Positions 25,216 to 32,698 of a stretch of DNA of 40,058 nucleotides are shown here, piece by piece (position 1 is the first letter of the stretch; each line of letters starts with the position of its first letter). The notes below the pieces were generated by a model that ran no database searches, was not told the origin of the DNA, and saw nothing but the letters and a program-made list of their open reading frames with translations. This DNA is from an uncultured Mucilaginibacter sp. (lineage in GTDB: Bacteria > Bacteroidota > Bacteroidia > Sphingobacteriales > Sphingobacteriaceae): the NCBI GenBank assembly GCA_913775265.1, contig CAJYJH010000066.1:1-40058 (forward strand), given 5' to 3'. Both the position numbers and the translations under genes were made by a program.

Positions 25216-25220
25216 TTGCC

Positions 25221-25256
25221 GGGGCCACGTTTAGTGCTATAATGAGCCATGGCCCC
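25221..25256. terminator. Hairpin between convergent QorB and lipoprotein genes
   Basis: GGGGCCA and TGGCCCC, 7 bp each, enclose 22 nt just past the QorB stop. No T-run follows. It may be a weak 3'-end structure. Confidence 0.3.
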
Positions 25257-25339
25257 ATTGCCAAGGTAGCCTGCACTGTTTTGCCTCGGCTTTCTGGTAA
25301 AAGCGTTGAGGCGACCTTAATCATGGGTTTAAAATTTGC

Positions 25340-25783
25340 CTACCTCGTAAAATACAGCACCACTACCAGCCGCGTGTTTTCAGACACTTCTGTAGAAGAA
25401 AAAGTTAATTGGTGGCCATTCAAGGTTTTAATATCTGAAGCACTGATGGTACCGTAGGCATCTCTAAAGGTCAGCAGGGTTCCGGCAGCATTGATGCCAT
25501 ACGTGCCACTGCTGGTACGGTCAAACAAATATTTGCCGTCGGCAGTAAACGTAAGGTTTTGAATTGGAGGCAAATCATATCCTTGGGTGCTTTTGGCAGC
25601 GCCAGTGGTGACATCAAAAACGCTGAGTTGAGTTTGCTGGTGTTTCCACTCACCTATAATCAGTTTGTTATCAATAGTTAACAATTTCTCAGGCTCCGAC
25701 TCGCCACCGTCTTCTTTTTGGCAACTGATGCCTGTAACCATCAACACAACAGCCAGCACCAGTGCAGAAACAGATTTACTCAT
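25340..25783 (-). CDS. Lipocalin-like lipoprotein
   Basis: 147 aa, ATG start. The N-terminus MSKSVSALVLAVVLMVTGISC ends in a lipobox (TGIS-C21), followed by the acidic linker KEDGGESEPEK that is usual for Bacteroidetes surface lipoproteins. The remainder is beta-rich with the pattern LIIGEWKHQQTQLSVFD, NLTFTADGKYLFDR, GTLLTFRD and LNGHQLTFSS. This corresponds to the small lipocalin-like (calycin) domains common in this phylum. It has no enzymatic motif, and the ligand is unknown. It is a solitary gene, convergent with QorB and divergent from the AraC gene. Confidence 0.75.
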   Translation of the reverse strand: MSKSVSALVLAVVLMVTGISCQKEDGGESEPEKLLTIDNKLIIGEWKHQQTQLSVFDVTTGAAKSTQGYDLPPIQNLTFTADGKYLFDRTSSGTYGINAAGTLLTFRDAYGTISASDIKTLNGHQLTFSSTEVSENTRLVVVLYFTR

Positions 25784-26003
25784 AGCAATATTTACAACTT
25801 AAACGTTTAAAATTCATCTGTATTTCAGTGCCTCTGGTTTTAAATGACGCAGTTTATCCTCGGGTATTATTTGTTATGATGAAATAATGATGACAACATA
25901 CCCGGTTGCGGATCTGAAGACCAACGTTTGATCTGCGCAGCAACTACCGCGATTTGTCCACCTTTTACCTCTTTCCGGCAATTTTATTCTGATACACTTG
26001 CCT

Positions 26004-26011
26004 TAATTTTG
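26004..26011 (+). promoter_or_regulatory. -7 box of the AraC gene
   Basis: TAATTTTG matches TAnnTTTG, 44 nt before the ATG at 26055. The chimera carrying the same N-terminus has an equivalent box at 20559. A -33 element is not clear. Confidence 0.45.
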
Positions 26012-26054
26012 TACCCGGCAACATCAAGGTTACCATGATTGATGACTACTGATC

Positions 26055-26930
26055 ATGAATAAAAAAGCATCTATACAACTGTTAGCCATGCCCATGCAAA
26101 GGTACGGGATCAGTATATCGCCAATGCTGGCCGACTTTTATATGCTTGAGAATGCCGAGCTGACCGAAACACCGCACCGACACGACTTTTATTCAATGTT
26201 TTTGCTGGAGGATGGTGTACTTGAATTTGATGCAGACTTGCAACACCTAACCCTGATGCCAACATCGTTATTGCTTTTGAGTGCGGGATTAGTGCACCAA
26301 TGCACCCGAATGCAAAACATTAAGGGCTGGGTGATGGCCTTTGATACCAAGCACATTGAACAGCCCGCACAGATAGCACTGCAAAACTTTGCACAACAGA
26401 TATTATTCATCAGCCTGAACCCTGCCGATTTACCGCTGATTAAAAACCTGCTCGAAGCAATATACCAAAGCGTAAAAACTACCGGTACCGATTACTACCT
26501 GATCAAATCGATGCTGAATACTTTGTTTTATAAGCTATTAGATCTGGGTCGGACAAACCAACCCCAAGCCGACGCACCGCTTTTAGTGAGGCCCGTTGCC
26601 ATCACCCGGCAATTTTTGGGCTTGGTAAAACAGCACTACCTGTTGCAAAAAAAGCCCTCGTGGTACGCCGAACAAATGAGCATCAGTACCGGCTATTTAA
26701 ACGACACGCTGAAAGCCGCGACGGGTATGGCGGCAACCTATCATCTGCAACAAGAGGTAATAGCCGAAGCGCAGCGTTTGCTGCTTTACACGTCTAAAAG
26801 CGTTAAACAAATAGCAATGTACCTGGGCTACCCCGACTATAAATATTTTATCAGGCTGTTTACCAAAACGGTTAAAACATCGCCTGCCAAATTCCGCGAA
26901 CAGGGCTCCGCGCCCCCGGGCGCAAATTAA
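26055..26930 (+). CDS. AraC-family transcriptional regulator, intact paralogue of the chimera
   Basis: 291 aa, ATG start. The N-terminal cupin half has ETPHRHDFYSMFLLEDG, whose HRHDF motif is common in AraC sensors. The C-terminal HTH pair is PSWYAEQMSISTGYLNDTLKAATG and SVKQIAMYLGYPDYKYFIRLFTKTVKTSPAKFR. It lies 26 bp upstream of the FAD monooxygenase gene in the same direction, which suggests one transcript or local control. Its first 87 residues are shared with the chimeric pseudogene at 20622, so the genome has carried at least two copies of this regulator type, each next to an export or detoxification gene. Confidence 0.92.
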   Translation: MNKKASIQLLAMPMQRYGISISPMLADFYMLENAELTETPHRHDFYSMFLLEDGVLEFDADLQHLTLMPTSLLLLSAGLVHQCTRMQNIKGWVMAFDTKHIEQPAQIALQNFAQQILFISLNPADLPLIKNLLEAIYQSVKTTGTDYYLIKSMLNTLFYKLLDLGRTNQPQADAPLLVRPVAITRQFLGLVKQHYLLQKKPSWYAEQMSISTGYLNDTLKAATGMAATYHLQQEVIAEAQRLLLYTSKSVKQIAMYLGYPDYKYFIRLFTKTVKTSPAKFREQGSAPPGAN

Positions 26931-26956
26931 CGCACACCTATATTTACCATACCTAT

Positions 26957-28152
26957 ATGAAAAACAAAAAAGTGTTAATTACCGGTGCCAGTGTGGCCGG
27001 TAATACCTGCGCCTGGTGGCTGAGCCGACAGGGCTTTGAAGTAACCGTAGCCGAAAAAGCCGAATGGTTTAGAGACGGCGGCCAAAATGTGGACGTGCGC
27101 GGCCTGGCTCGTGATGTATTAAGAAAAATGGGCCTGGAAGATACCGCCAAACAGCTATGCACCGGCGAAGTTGGCACCGACTGGGTAGACGAGCAAAACC
27201 GCACCATTGCACGCTTTGCCGTAGAAGACATTGGCGACGGCCCCACCTCCGAAATGGAAATCATGCGGGGCGACATCTCCCGCATCATCTACGAACCCGC
27301 CAGCCGGAAAGCCACTTACCTGTTTAACGAAAGCATAGCCCGTATTGAGCAAAACAATGACGTTGCCATAGTAACCTTTGCCGGCGGCAGGCAAGACACC
27401 TTTGACCTGGTAATTGTGGCCGAAGGCGTAGGCTCCGCCACCCGCCAAATGCTATTTGCAGGTCAAAACCGCATGCGTTACCTAAACCTCACCATTGCCT
27501 ACTTTGCCATACCCGGCAAACCCGGCGACGGGCAGTTTGCGCGGCAGTACAATACCGTTGGCGGCAGGGGTGCCACCCTTAAACCAGGCCGCGACGGTAA
27601 ACTGCGGGTATATATGGGCATCTACAAAAAGCCCGGGCAGGAAAACCGCTTGCCCACGGCGCAGCAAAAACAGTTTATGCAGGAGCGCTTTGCCCATGAT
27701 GGCTGGGAGTTTCCGCGTATTTTAGAGGGCATGCACCAACCGACAACTTTTATTTTGAGGTATTGCGACAGGTTAAACTTAAATACTGGCACCAGGGCCG
27801 CGTAGTGCTTACCGGCGATGCCGCCTGGTGCGCCACCCCCCTTTCGGGTATTGGTACCACGCTGGCTATTGTGGGCCCTTACGTGTTGGCCGGAGAGTTG
27901 AGCAAAACCGACAACTATGCCCAGGCTTTTGCCAACTACCAAAAAATCATGCAACCGTTTGTCAAAGAAGGGCAAGGCACACCGCAATTTGTCATCAGCG
28001 CGCTTTGGCCCCGCACCCGCATCGGCCTCCGGTTTTTACGCGCCGCCATGAAGGTAGCCGGCAAACCCGCCATACGCAAACTGTTTTCAAAGGTCTTTTT
28101 GCGTAACTCCAATCAGATTAAACTGCCTGATTATGGGATGAAGACGGAATAA
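26957..28152 (+). pseudogene. FAD-dependent monooxygenase with a frameshift
   Basis: The N-terminal frame (26957-27805) has the dinucleotide motif VLITGASVAGNTCAWWLSRQ and the acid region ending EKAEW. The C-terminal frame (to 28152) holds the FAD pyrophosphate motif LTGDAAWCATPLSGIGTTLA. They join at about 27739-27741: after MHQ the first frame runs into unrelated residues and stops, while the frame shifted by one base gives DNFYFEVLRQVKLKYWHQGR, the expected continuation. One base is missing, since CAA-nCC-GAC would restore the frame. The restored protein would be about 398 aa, normal for TetX-like flavin monooxygenases, which hydroxylate aromatic substrates or inactivate tetracyclines. It sits 26 bp after an AraC gene. 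A sequencing error in this one spot is an alternative. Confidence 0.85.
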
Positions 28153-28179
28153 GCACAAAAGCCCAAGCCCGCATTAATC

Positions 28180-28206
28180 TCCCCCTGATGGGGGAAATAC
28201 TTTTTT
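28180..28206 (+). terminator. Intrinsic terminator after the monooxygenase
   Basis: TCCCCC-TGAT-GGGGGA forms a tight 6-bp GC-rich stem with a four-base loop, followed by AAATAC and TTTTTT. It lies 28 nt past the monooxygenase stop. Confidence 0.55.
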
Positions 28207-28208
28207 GC

Positions 28209-28301
28209 TTATCCTATAAACAGCATTTTTACCGGCTCATCTTTAAATCGCAGCTTCAGTTTAGGTTTTTTCAGCCACGCTTTATCTCCTGGACGGCGCA
28301 T
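28209..28301 (-). CDS. Possible 30-aa remnant or microprotein
   Basis: A minus-strand frame with ATG at 28301-28299 encodes MRRPGDKAWLKKPKLKLRFK and ends DEPVKMLFIG. The in-frame upstream extension (VRLVLWRL) is also coherent back to a stop near 28344. The composition is strikingly protein-like: basic, with alternating hydrophobic residues. It could be the C-terminal relic of a lost gene or a small real protein. No start signal is visible. Confidence 0.25.
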   Translation of the reverse strand: MRRPGDKAWLKKPKLKLRFKDEPVKMLFIG

Positions 28302-28395
28302 GAGCCGCCATAAAACCAGCCTAACGGCCGACTTATTTTAGTGATTTGATGAGTTTGACCAAACAAAGTTGCCCCTGGCTGATTTGCTTACAGTC

Positions 28396-29316
28396 ATGGC
28401 TTCATCTAAAATATCCATCTACAGTGCCCTTGCTGCTAACCTGTTAATTGCTGTTACCAAGTTTATTGCCGGTACCATCAGCAAAAGTTCGTCGATGCTG
28501 GCCGAAGCTATCCATTCGCTGGTTGATACGGCCAATCAGTTGCTGCTTTTACTGGGTATCAGCCGTAGCAAAAAGGCTCCCGACAGTAACCATCCGTTTG
28601 GTTATGGCAAAGAGCTTTATTTCTGGTCGTTCATCGTTTCGATCCTCATTTTTGGTTTGGGCGGTGGTTTATCCATTTACCAGGGCATCATTCACATCAT
28701 CCACCCCGAAGAGCTGGGCAGCCCCACCATAAGCTATATTGTGCTGGCCCTGTCCATCGCTTTTGAGGGCACCTCGCTGGTCATCGCCATTAAGGAATTT
28801 AACAAGGTTAAAGGCGACCTGTCGTGGTGGGACGCTATTGTAAAGAGTAAGGACCCATCCAGTTTTTTGGTACTGTTTGAAGACAGCGCTGCCGTGGCCG
28901 GTTTGTTTATTGTGCTCATCTGCATGTTTTTAAGCCATCAGTATCATTTACCGTGGTTAGACGGATTGGCCTCACTGCTGGTGGGTTTACTGCTGGTTGC
29001 AGTATCGGCCATTTTGGCCCGCGAAAGCCGCAGCCTGCTGATGGGAGAAGGCATTGCACCCGAAACCAAGGTTAAACTAACCGCACTAGTAGAGCGGCAC
29101 CCGGCGGTAAGGCAGGTGCAGCATATCCTGTCTACCTACCAGTCGCCGCGCGAAGTAGTGCTGATGCTGATTGTTGCCTTTAAGGATGACCTGACTACCA
29201 CCGACATTAACCTGGCAATTGATGAGATCAGGCAAAACGTAAAAAACGAGTTTAAGCTTGTGCGTTTTGTAATCATCCAGCCCGAAACCATGCACGAAAC
29301 CACGTTTATGGAGTAG
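28396..29316 (+). CDS. Cation diffusion facilitator, ZnT9-like clade
   Basis: 306 aa from the ATG at 28396; a TTG nine codons upstream is less likely. An inner-membrane proton/divalent-metal antiporter with six helices. Helix 2 carries the metal-site motif H40-S-L-V-D44 (EAIHSLVDTANQ), followed by DSNHPFGYGKELYFWSF, as in SLC30A9 relatives. Helix 5 has E162-D163-SAAVAG in place of the HxxxD of ordinary Zn/Cd exporters. This ED-A-G form is typical of the ZnT9 clade. A cytosolic C-terminal domain (residues about 215-306) is present. It is convergent with the NmrA gene. Ion specificity is uncertain because the second binding site differs. Confidence 0.85.
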   Translation: MASSKISIYSALAANLLIAVTKFIAGTISKSSSMLAEAIHSLVDTANQLLLLLGISRSKKAPDSNHPFGYGKELYFWSFIVSILIFGLGGGLSIYQGIIHIIHPEELGSPTISYIVLALSIAFEGTSLVIAIKEFNKVKGDLSWWDAIVKSKDPSSFLVLFEDSAAVAGLFIVLICMFLSHQYHLPWLDGLASLLVGLLLVAVSAILARESRSLLMGEGIAPETKVKLTALVERHPAVRQVQHILSTYQSPREVVLMLIVAFKDDLTTTDINLAIDEIRQNVKNEFKLVRFVIIQPETMHETTFME

Positions 29317-29382
29317 CGAACGCTGGGGATCGCTGAAATTTAGCCTATGGCCGGATACTATTCCAACCATAGGCTGCCGCAG

Positions 29383-30246
29383 TTATTTAGCTCCGGCAAA
29401 TTTATTCTTGTTCTTTTGGGCGAAGTCGGCAAACGAGCGTGGCTCATGGCCGGTTAGCCGCAGCACCTCCTCGCCCAGGTCGTGGTCGTGGTTTTTGGCT
29501 ACCACTTCCGCATACTGCTCAATGAGTCCGTTGGCCAGCCACCTTGATGCCCCGGTGGCCCTTAGCAGTACCCGGAAAGCAAACGCAGGCAGATGAACGT
29601 ACCGCACCTTTTTGCCGATGGCATCCGATATCTGCGAAGCAACCTCTTTCATGTTCAGCACCTCCGGACCATTAAGGTAATAGGTAGCCCGCTGGTGGTT
29701 GCCTTCTGTTAACACATGGTAGGCCACCCGGCCAATATCCTCAGCATCAATGTAACCGACCAGCCCCTTGCCGCCTACCTGTGGCAAATAGCCTTTGGAA
29801 ATGGGTTGGGTCATGGTTAAAAAGTTTTGCATAAACGCCGTAGGCTTTAAAATGGTCCAGGCTATACCCGATGCCCGCATGTAATGATCAATGTAGGCAT
29901 GTGTTTTGGCCCATGGCACCGTCGACCGTAAATTGGCGTCGGACGCAGATACCCTTACGATGTAGTTAATCTGTTGTTGTTTGGCTATGTCGATAGCTGT
30001 TTTTTCTGATTGCAGTTGTTTCTCGTTAGGCGGGCTAACCAAAAACAACGTGGTGCAGCCCTGCATCGCTGCCTTCAAACTTTCGGGGTTGTCAAAATCA
30101 CCCGGCACGGCCTCTATCCCCTGGTTACGCAGTTTTTCTACCTGTTCCGGCTTTCGGCACATCGCCTTAAACGATTTTTGGTTCTCCTTAAGCAACTGAC
30201 ACAGCTTTTGTCCTATTACACTTGTAGCTCCGGTTACTAAAATCAT
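29383..30246 (-). CDS. NmrA-type NAD(P)-binding oxidoreductase
   Basis: 287 aa, ATG start. Atypical SDR fold: MILVTGATSVIGQKLCQLLK (NADP loop GATSVIG), CRKPEQVEKLRNQGIEAVPG, LFLVSPPNEKQ and the segment INYIVRVSASDA, then WTILKPTAFMQNFL, the usual NmrA-like active-site region. The catalytic Tyr-x-x-x-Lys of classical SDRs is not present, as expected. Family members reduce quinones or act as redox sensors. It lies 115 bp after a TetR gene in the same direction. An operator-like site in that gap (30328-30348) matches the one at the TetR start, so TetR control is likely. Related to, but not the same as, the QorB protein at 24346. Confidence 0.88.
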   Translation of the reverse strand: MILVTGATSVIGQKLCQLLKENQKSFKAMCRKPEQVEKLRNQGIEAVPGDFDNPESLKAAMQGCTTLFLVSPPNEKQLQSEKTAIDIAKQQQINYIVRVSASDANLRSTVPWAKTHAYIDHYMRASGIAWTILKPTAFMQNFLTMTQPISKGYLPQVGGKGLVGYIDAEDIGRVAYHVLTEGNHQRATYYLNGPEVLNMKEVASQISDAIGKKVRYVHLPAFAFRVLLRATGASRWLANGLIEQYAEVVAKNHDHDLGEEVLRLTGHEPRSFADFAQKNKNKFAGAK

Positions 30247-30327
30247 AATTCAATGGTTTGTATTTAGTTTAATCATCTCAAATACAGTATTTTAAAACTC
30301 AATCCTGGCAGAATATATTTAAGTTAA

Positions 30328-30348
30328 AAGTGACTGGTAGTCATTTTT
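30328..30348. promoter_or_regulatory. Candidate TetR operator in front of the NmrA gene
   Basis: AAGTGACTGGTAGTCATTTT and one more T match the site at 30982-31002 at 17 of 21 positions, sharing AAGTGA, TAGTCA and the T-tract. The core AGTGACT-GGT-AGTCATT is a near-perfect dyad. It lies about 82 nt before the NmrA ATG, a usual repressor position. Confidence 0.6.
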
Positions 30349-30361
30349 AAATCAAAAAAAA

Positions 30362-30979
30362 TTATGCTTTCATTCCGCTTACGATGATCTCTGCATACGT
30401 TTTGAGCAAGTCCTTTTTTTTAAGTTTTATTATCTCTTCAATAAATACTTTTTTAGCTTCAATAAAATTCATCAGGCCCATACAGCTTCCCCATATCAGG
30501 TAGGTACAATACGATGGGTCGAGATGTGGTTTAATTAAACCTGCCGACTGGCATTTAATGAGGTGGTTGGTAAAGTAGTTCTTCATCTCCAGGCTTATGT
30601 TTAAATAGCTCTGGATATCGCTCTTAAAGTCGGGCCGTTCCATGTAAATGATCAGCTCAAAATATTTTGGGTACTTTAAATAATACCGGTAAAAGGCCAT
30701 AATCATTTCCTGCAAGGCCGTTAGAGGGTCGTTCTCCTTTTGTTCGGCTGCTTTAAAATAATTGAGCAATACCTGTAAGGCCTTAACGCTGAGTTCAGCA
30801 AGTACATCGTCCTTTCTTTTATAGTATTTATAGATAGTGCCTTTGGCCACGTCCAGATGCGACAGCATCTTATCGATGGTAAAATCATGGGCGCCAACCT
30901 CGCCCAGCACCCGGTCGGCCGCGCTGATGATTTGTTGCTCCCTTTGCAACTTCGGAAGATGTTTGTTCCCTGTAGTCAT
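30362..30979 (-). CDS. TetR/AcrR-family transcriptional regulator
   Basis: 205 aa, ATG at 30979-30977. N-terminal HTH in residues about 14-60: REQQIISAADRVLGEVGAHD, FTIDKMLSHLDVAKGTIYKY, YKRKDDVLAEL. The C-terminal ligand-binding helices are variable, with an aromatic segment (FYRYYLKYPKYFELIIYM). It is followed by the NmrA-type oxidoreductase, which it probably represses along with itself. A 13-bp perfect palindrome overlaps its own start codon (30975-31007). The inducing ligand is unknown; a quinone or aromatic compound is plausible from the neighbour. Confidence 0.92.
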   Translation of the reverse strand: MTTGNKHLPKLQREQQIISAADRVLGEVGAHDFTIDKMLSHLDVAKGTIYKYYKRKDDVLAELSVKALQVLLNYFKAAEQKENDPLTALQEMIMAFYRYYLKYPKYFELIIYMERPDFKSDIQSYLNISLEMKNYFTNHLIKCQSAGLIKPHLDPSYCTYLIWGSCMGLMNFIEAKKVFIEEIIKLKKKDLLKTYAEIIVSGMKA

Positions 30980-31007
30980 AAAAGTGAACGTTAGTCACTT
31001 TTATGAC
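30975..31007. promoter_or_regulatory. TetR operator overlapping its own start codon
   Basis: GTCATAAAAGTGA and TCACTTTTATGAC are perfect 13-bp inverted arms around a 7-bp spacer (ACGTTAG). The left arm includes the TetR ATG (30977-30979). Binding here would block transcription or elongation at the start of the gene. A related site lies at 30328-30348. Confidence 0.7.
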
Positions 31008-31196
31008 ATTAAAGTGCTGATAATTGTTTGTGAAGGTTAAAAAAAATTTAATGTCGCTTTCTGTATACCTCACTGCTAACATGCTCACCTGGCAGATGGT
31101 TGTAATCAACGTCAACCATCCGCAAAAAATCAAGTTATACATAAGAGATTTTTACTGAATCAAAAAAATTACCCCGTCGGCATTCAAAGCGCTTTT

Positions 31197-31204
31197 TAGC
31201 TTTG
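31197..31204 (+). promoter_or_regulatory. -7 box of the EamA gene
   Basis: TAGCTTTG is an exact TAnnTTTG match ending 21 nt before the ATG at 31226, implying a very short leader. Confidence 0.5.
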
Positions 31205-31225
31205 CTCCATGATAAATTTTTGTTC

Positions 31226-32101
31226 ATGATGAAAAGCTTTTTTCTTCAGGGCCTGGCTTTCGCGCTGCTATGGGCATCGGGCGCGGTGGCGGTAAAGTTT
31301 GGCATACGCTCGGCAGACCCATTGGTGCTGGCTGCCATGCGCTTTGTGTTTACCGGAGTACTTTTTGCGCCTTTTTACCTGCTTAACCCACAAACCCGCT
31401 TTGTGCCGCGCGGTACCGAATGGCAGCAGGTACTCATTTATGGCGCACTGAACACCACCATTACTTTGGGCGCATTTTCTGTGGCGCAAAAATATGTGTC
31501 GGCAGGCATCAGCAGTTTATTTATTGCGGTTACGCCATTGTTCATTTTATTTGCCAGCACGCTGTTTCTGGGGCGCAAAATGGTGCGTACCGAGGCGGGC
31601 GGAATGCTCATTGCATTTATGGGTATAGCCGCAGCATCATTTGGCAGTACGGCGCAGGGGCATATCCATCCGCTTGGAGTTTTGTTTTTGGTGGTTTATG
31701 TGCTGGCTTACACCGGCAGTGCCATTTACTTTGCTAAAATTAAAAGTACCCTCACCACCGGTGTTTTTAACGTGTGGCAGGTACTTTTGGGTGGTGCGAT
31801 GCTCATACCTGTGGCCATATTGTTTAAACAGGTGCACATAGCCCATGTAGACGGCTGGCTGATTGGCTCGCTTTTGTACATGGCGGTGGCTCTATCTTTT
31901 GTGGCCAACCGTTTGTGGCTAAACATGGTTAAGGTTGATTCGGTTAACGCGGCCAACTGGCTTTACCTGGTGCCCGTACTGGGTTATGTATATGGTTACA
32001 TTTTACTCGGCGAACCTATAGGCTTGTGGAGCGTAGCCGGCACCGTGCTGGTTTTAGCCGGACAAATGCTGAGCCGGAGCAGATCAGTAAAAAGCTTATA
32101 G
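31226..32101 (+). CDS. EamA/DMT-superfamily transporter
   Basis: 291 aa from the ATG at 31226 (a second ATG follows at once); a TTG at 31202 overlaps the promoter box. It is an inner-membrane drug/metabolite transporter with ten helices in two EamA repeats: LQGLAFALLWASGAVAVKFGI with FTGVLFAPFYLLNP in the first, and LGVLFLVVYVLAYTGSAIYFA through LVPVLGYVYGYILLGEPIGLWSVAG in the second. The E-P pair (GEPIGLW) is the usual mark of the second repeat. Family members export amino acids, nucleobases or metabolites. It is solitary and divergent from the TetR gene with about 245 bp between, so joint control by that regulator is not shown. Confidence 0.9.
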   Translation: MMKSFFLQGLAFALLWASGAVAVKFGIRSADPLVLAAMRFVFTGVLFAPFYLLNPQTRFVPRGTEWQQVLIYGALNTTITLGAFSVAQKYVSAGISSLFIAVTPLFILFASTLFLGRKMVRTEAGGMLIAFMGIAAASFGSTAQGHIHPLGVLFLVVYVLAYTGSAIYFAKIKSTLTTGVFNVWQVLLGGAMLIPVAILFKQVHIAHVDGWLIGSLLYMAVALSFVANRLWLNMVKVDSVNAANWLYLVPVLGYVYGYILLGEPIGLWSVAGTVLVLAGQMLSRSRSVKSL

Positions 32102-32298
32102 AAAAGTTATGTAGGGCAACTTTAAATAAAAACGCAACCTGTCCTCACTCTGATCGCAGATTGTTAGTATAATTACTGTTGCGAAAGCTTAGCTTGCACC
32201 AACCTAATCCAGGACGAACAAAAGACATGATGCCAAAGCCAAAAGCACTAAAAATAACGCTTAAATTGACAAAACTTTAGCAAACGGTGTTTTTATCG

Positions 32299-32664
32299 CT
32301 ACAACACATCGTTTATAATATGGGACAGATTGTCTAAATCAAAGGGCTTTTCGATAAACCGGTCTGCACCGGCTTCTTTGGCAATGATTTTACCGTCGAT
32401 AGCCGCCGAGAAGAGAATGACCGGAATATGCGCTATTTCGGACGTTTTTTTAATTATCCTGGTCAGCTGATCTCCGCTCATTAAAGGCATCCAGATATCT
32501 AAAAGCAGTACATCAGGCTGCTCTTTGATAGCCTGCCTGATCAATCGATTACTTTCTTGTTGGATTAAAACGTTAAAACCTGCGTAACTCAACAGTATAC
32601 TGGTAACATCAAGTATACTTTCATCATCATCACAAACCAAAACCGTACGGGGGGAATTACTCAT
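32299..32664 (-). CDS. Single-domain response regulator (receiver only)
   Basis: 121 aa, ATG start. A CheY-like receiver with no output domain: acidic pocket VCDDDES (D12-D14), phospho-acceptor D56 in DVLLLDIWMPLMSG, and the conserved Lys in FIEKPFD. It lies 34 nt downstream of a large GAF/PAS histidine kinase on the same strand, so the two are probably co-transcribed. The receiver could be a phosphate sink, an adaptor, or an intermediate of a phosphorelay. Partner proteins cannot be named. Confidence 0.92.
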   Translation of the reverse strand: MSNSPRTVLVCDDDESILDVTSILLSYAGFNVLIQQESNRLIRQAIKEQPDVLLLDIWMPLMSGDQLTRIIKKTSEIAHIPVILFSAAIDGKIIAKEAGADRFIEKPFDLDNLSHIINDVL

Positions 32665-32698
32665 GCATCTGTGTAGTTACAATAATGGTGCCTATAAC

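Noticed and set aside
25242..25457. Short frames around the GGGGCCA palindrome
   Set aside because: They cross the hairpin and the end of the lipoprotein gene and have no coherent protein pattern.
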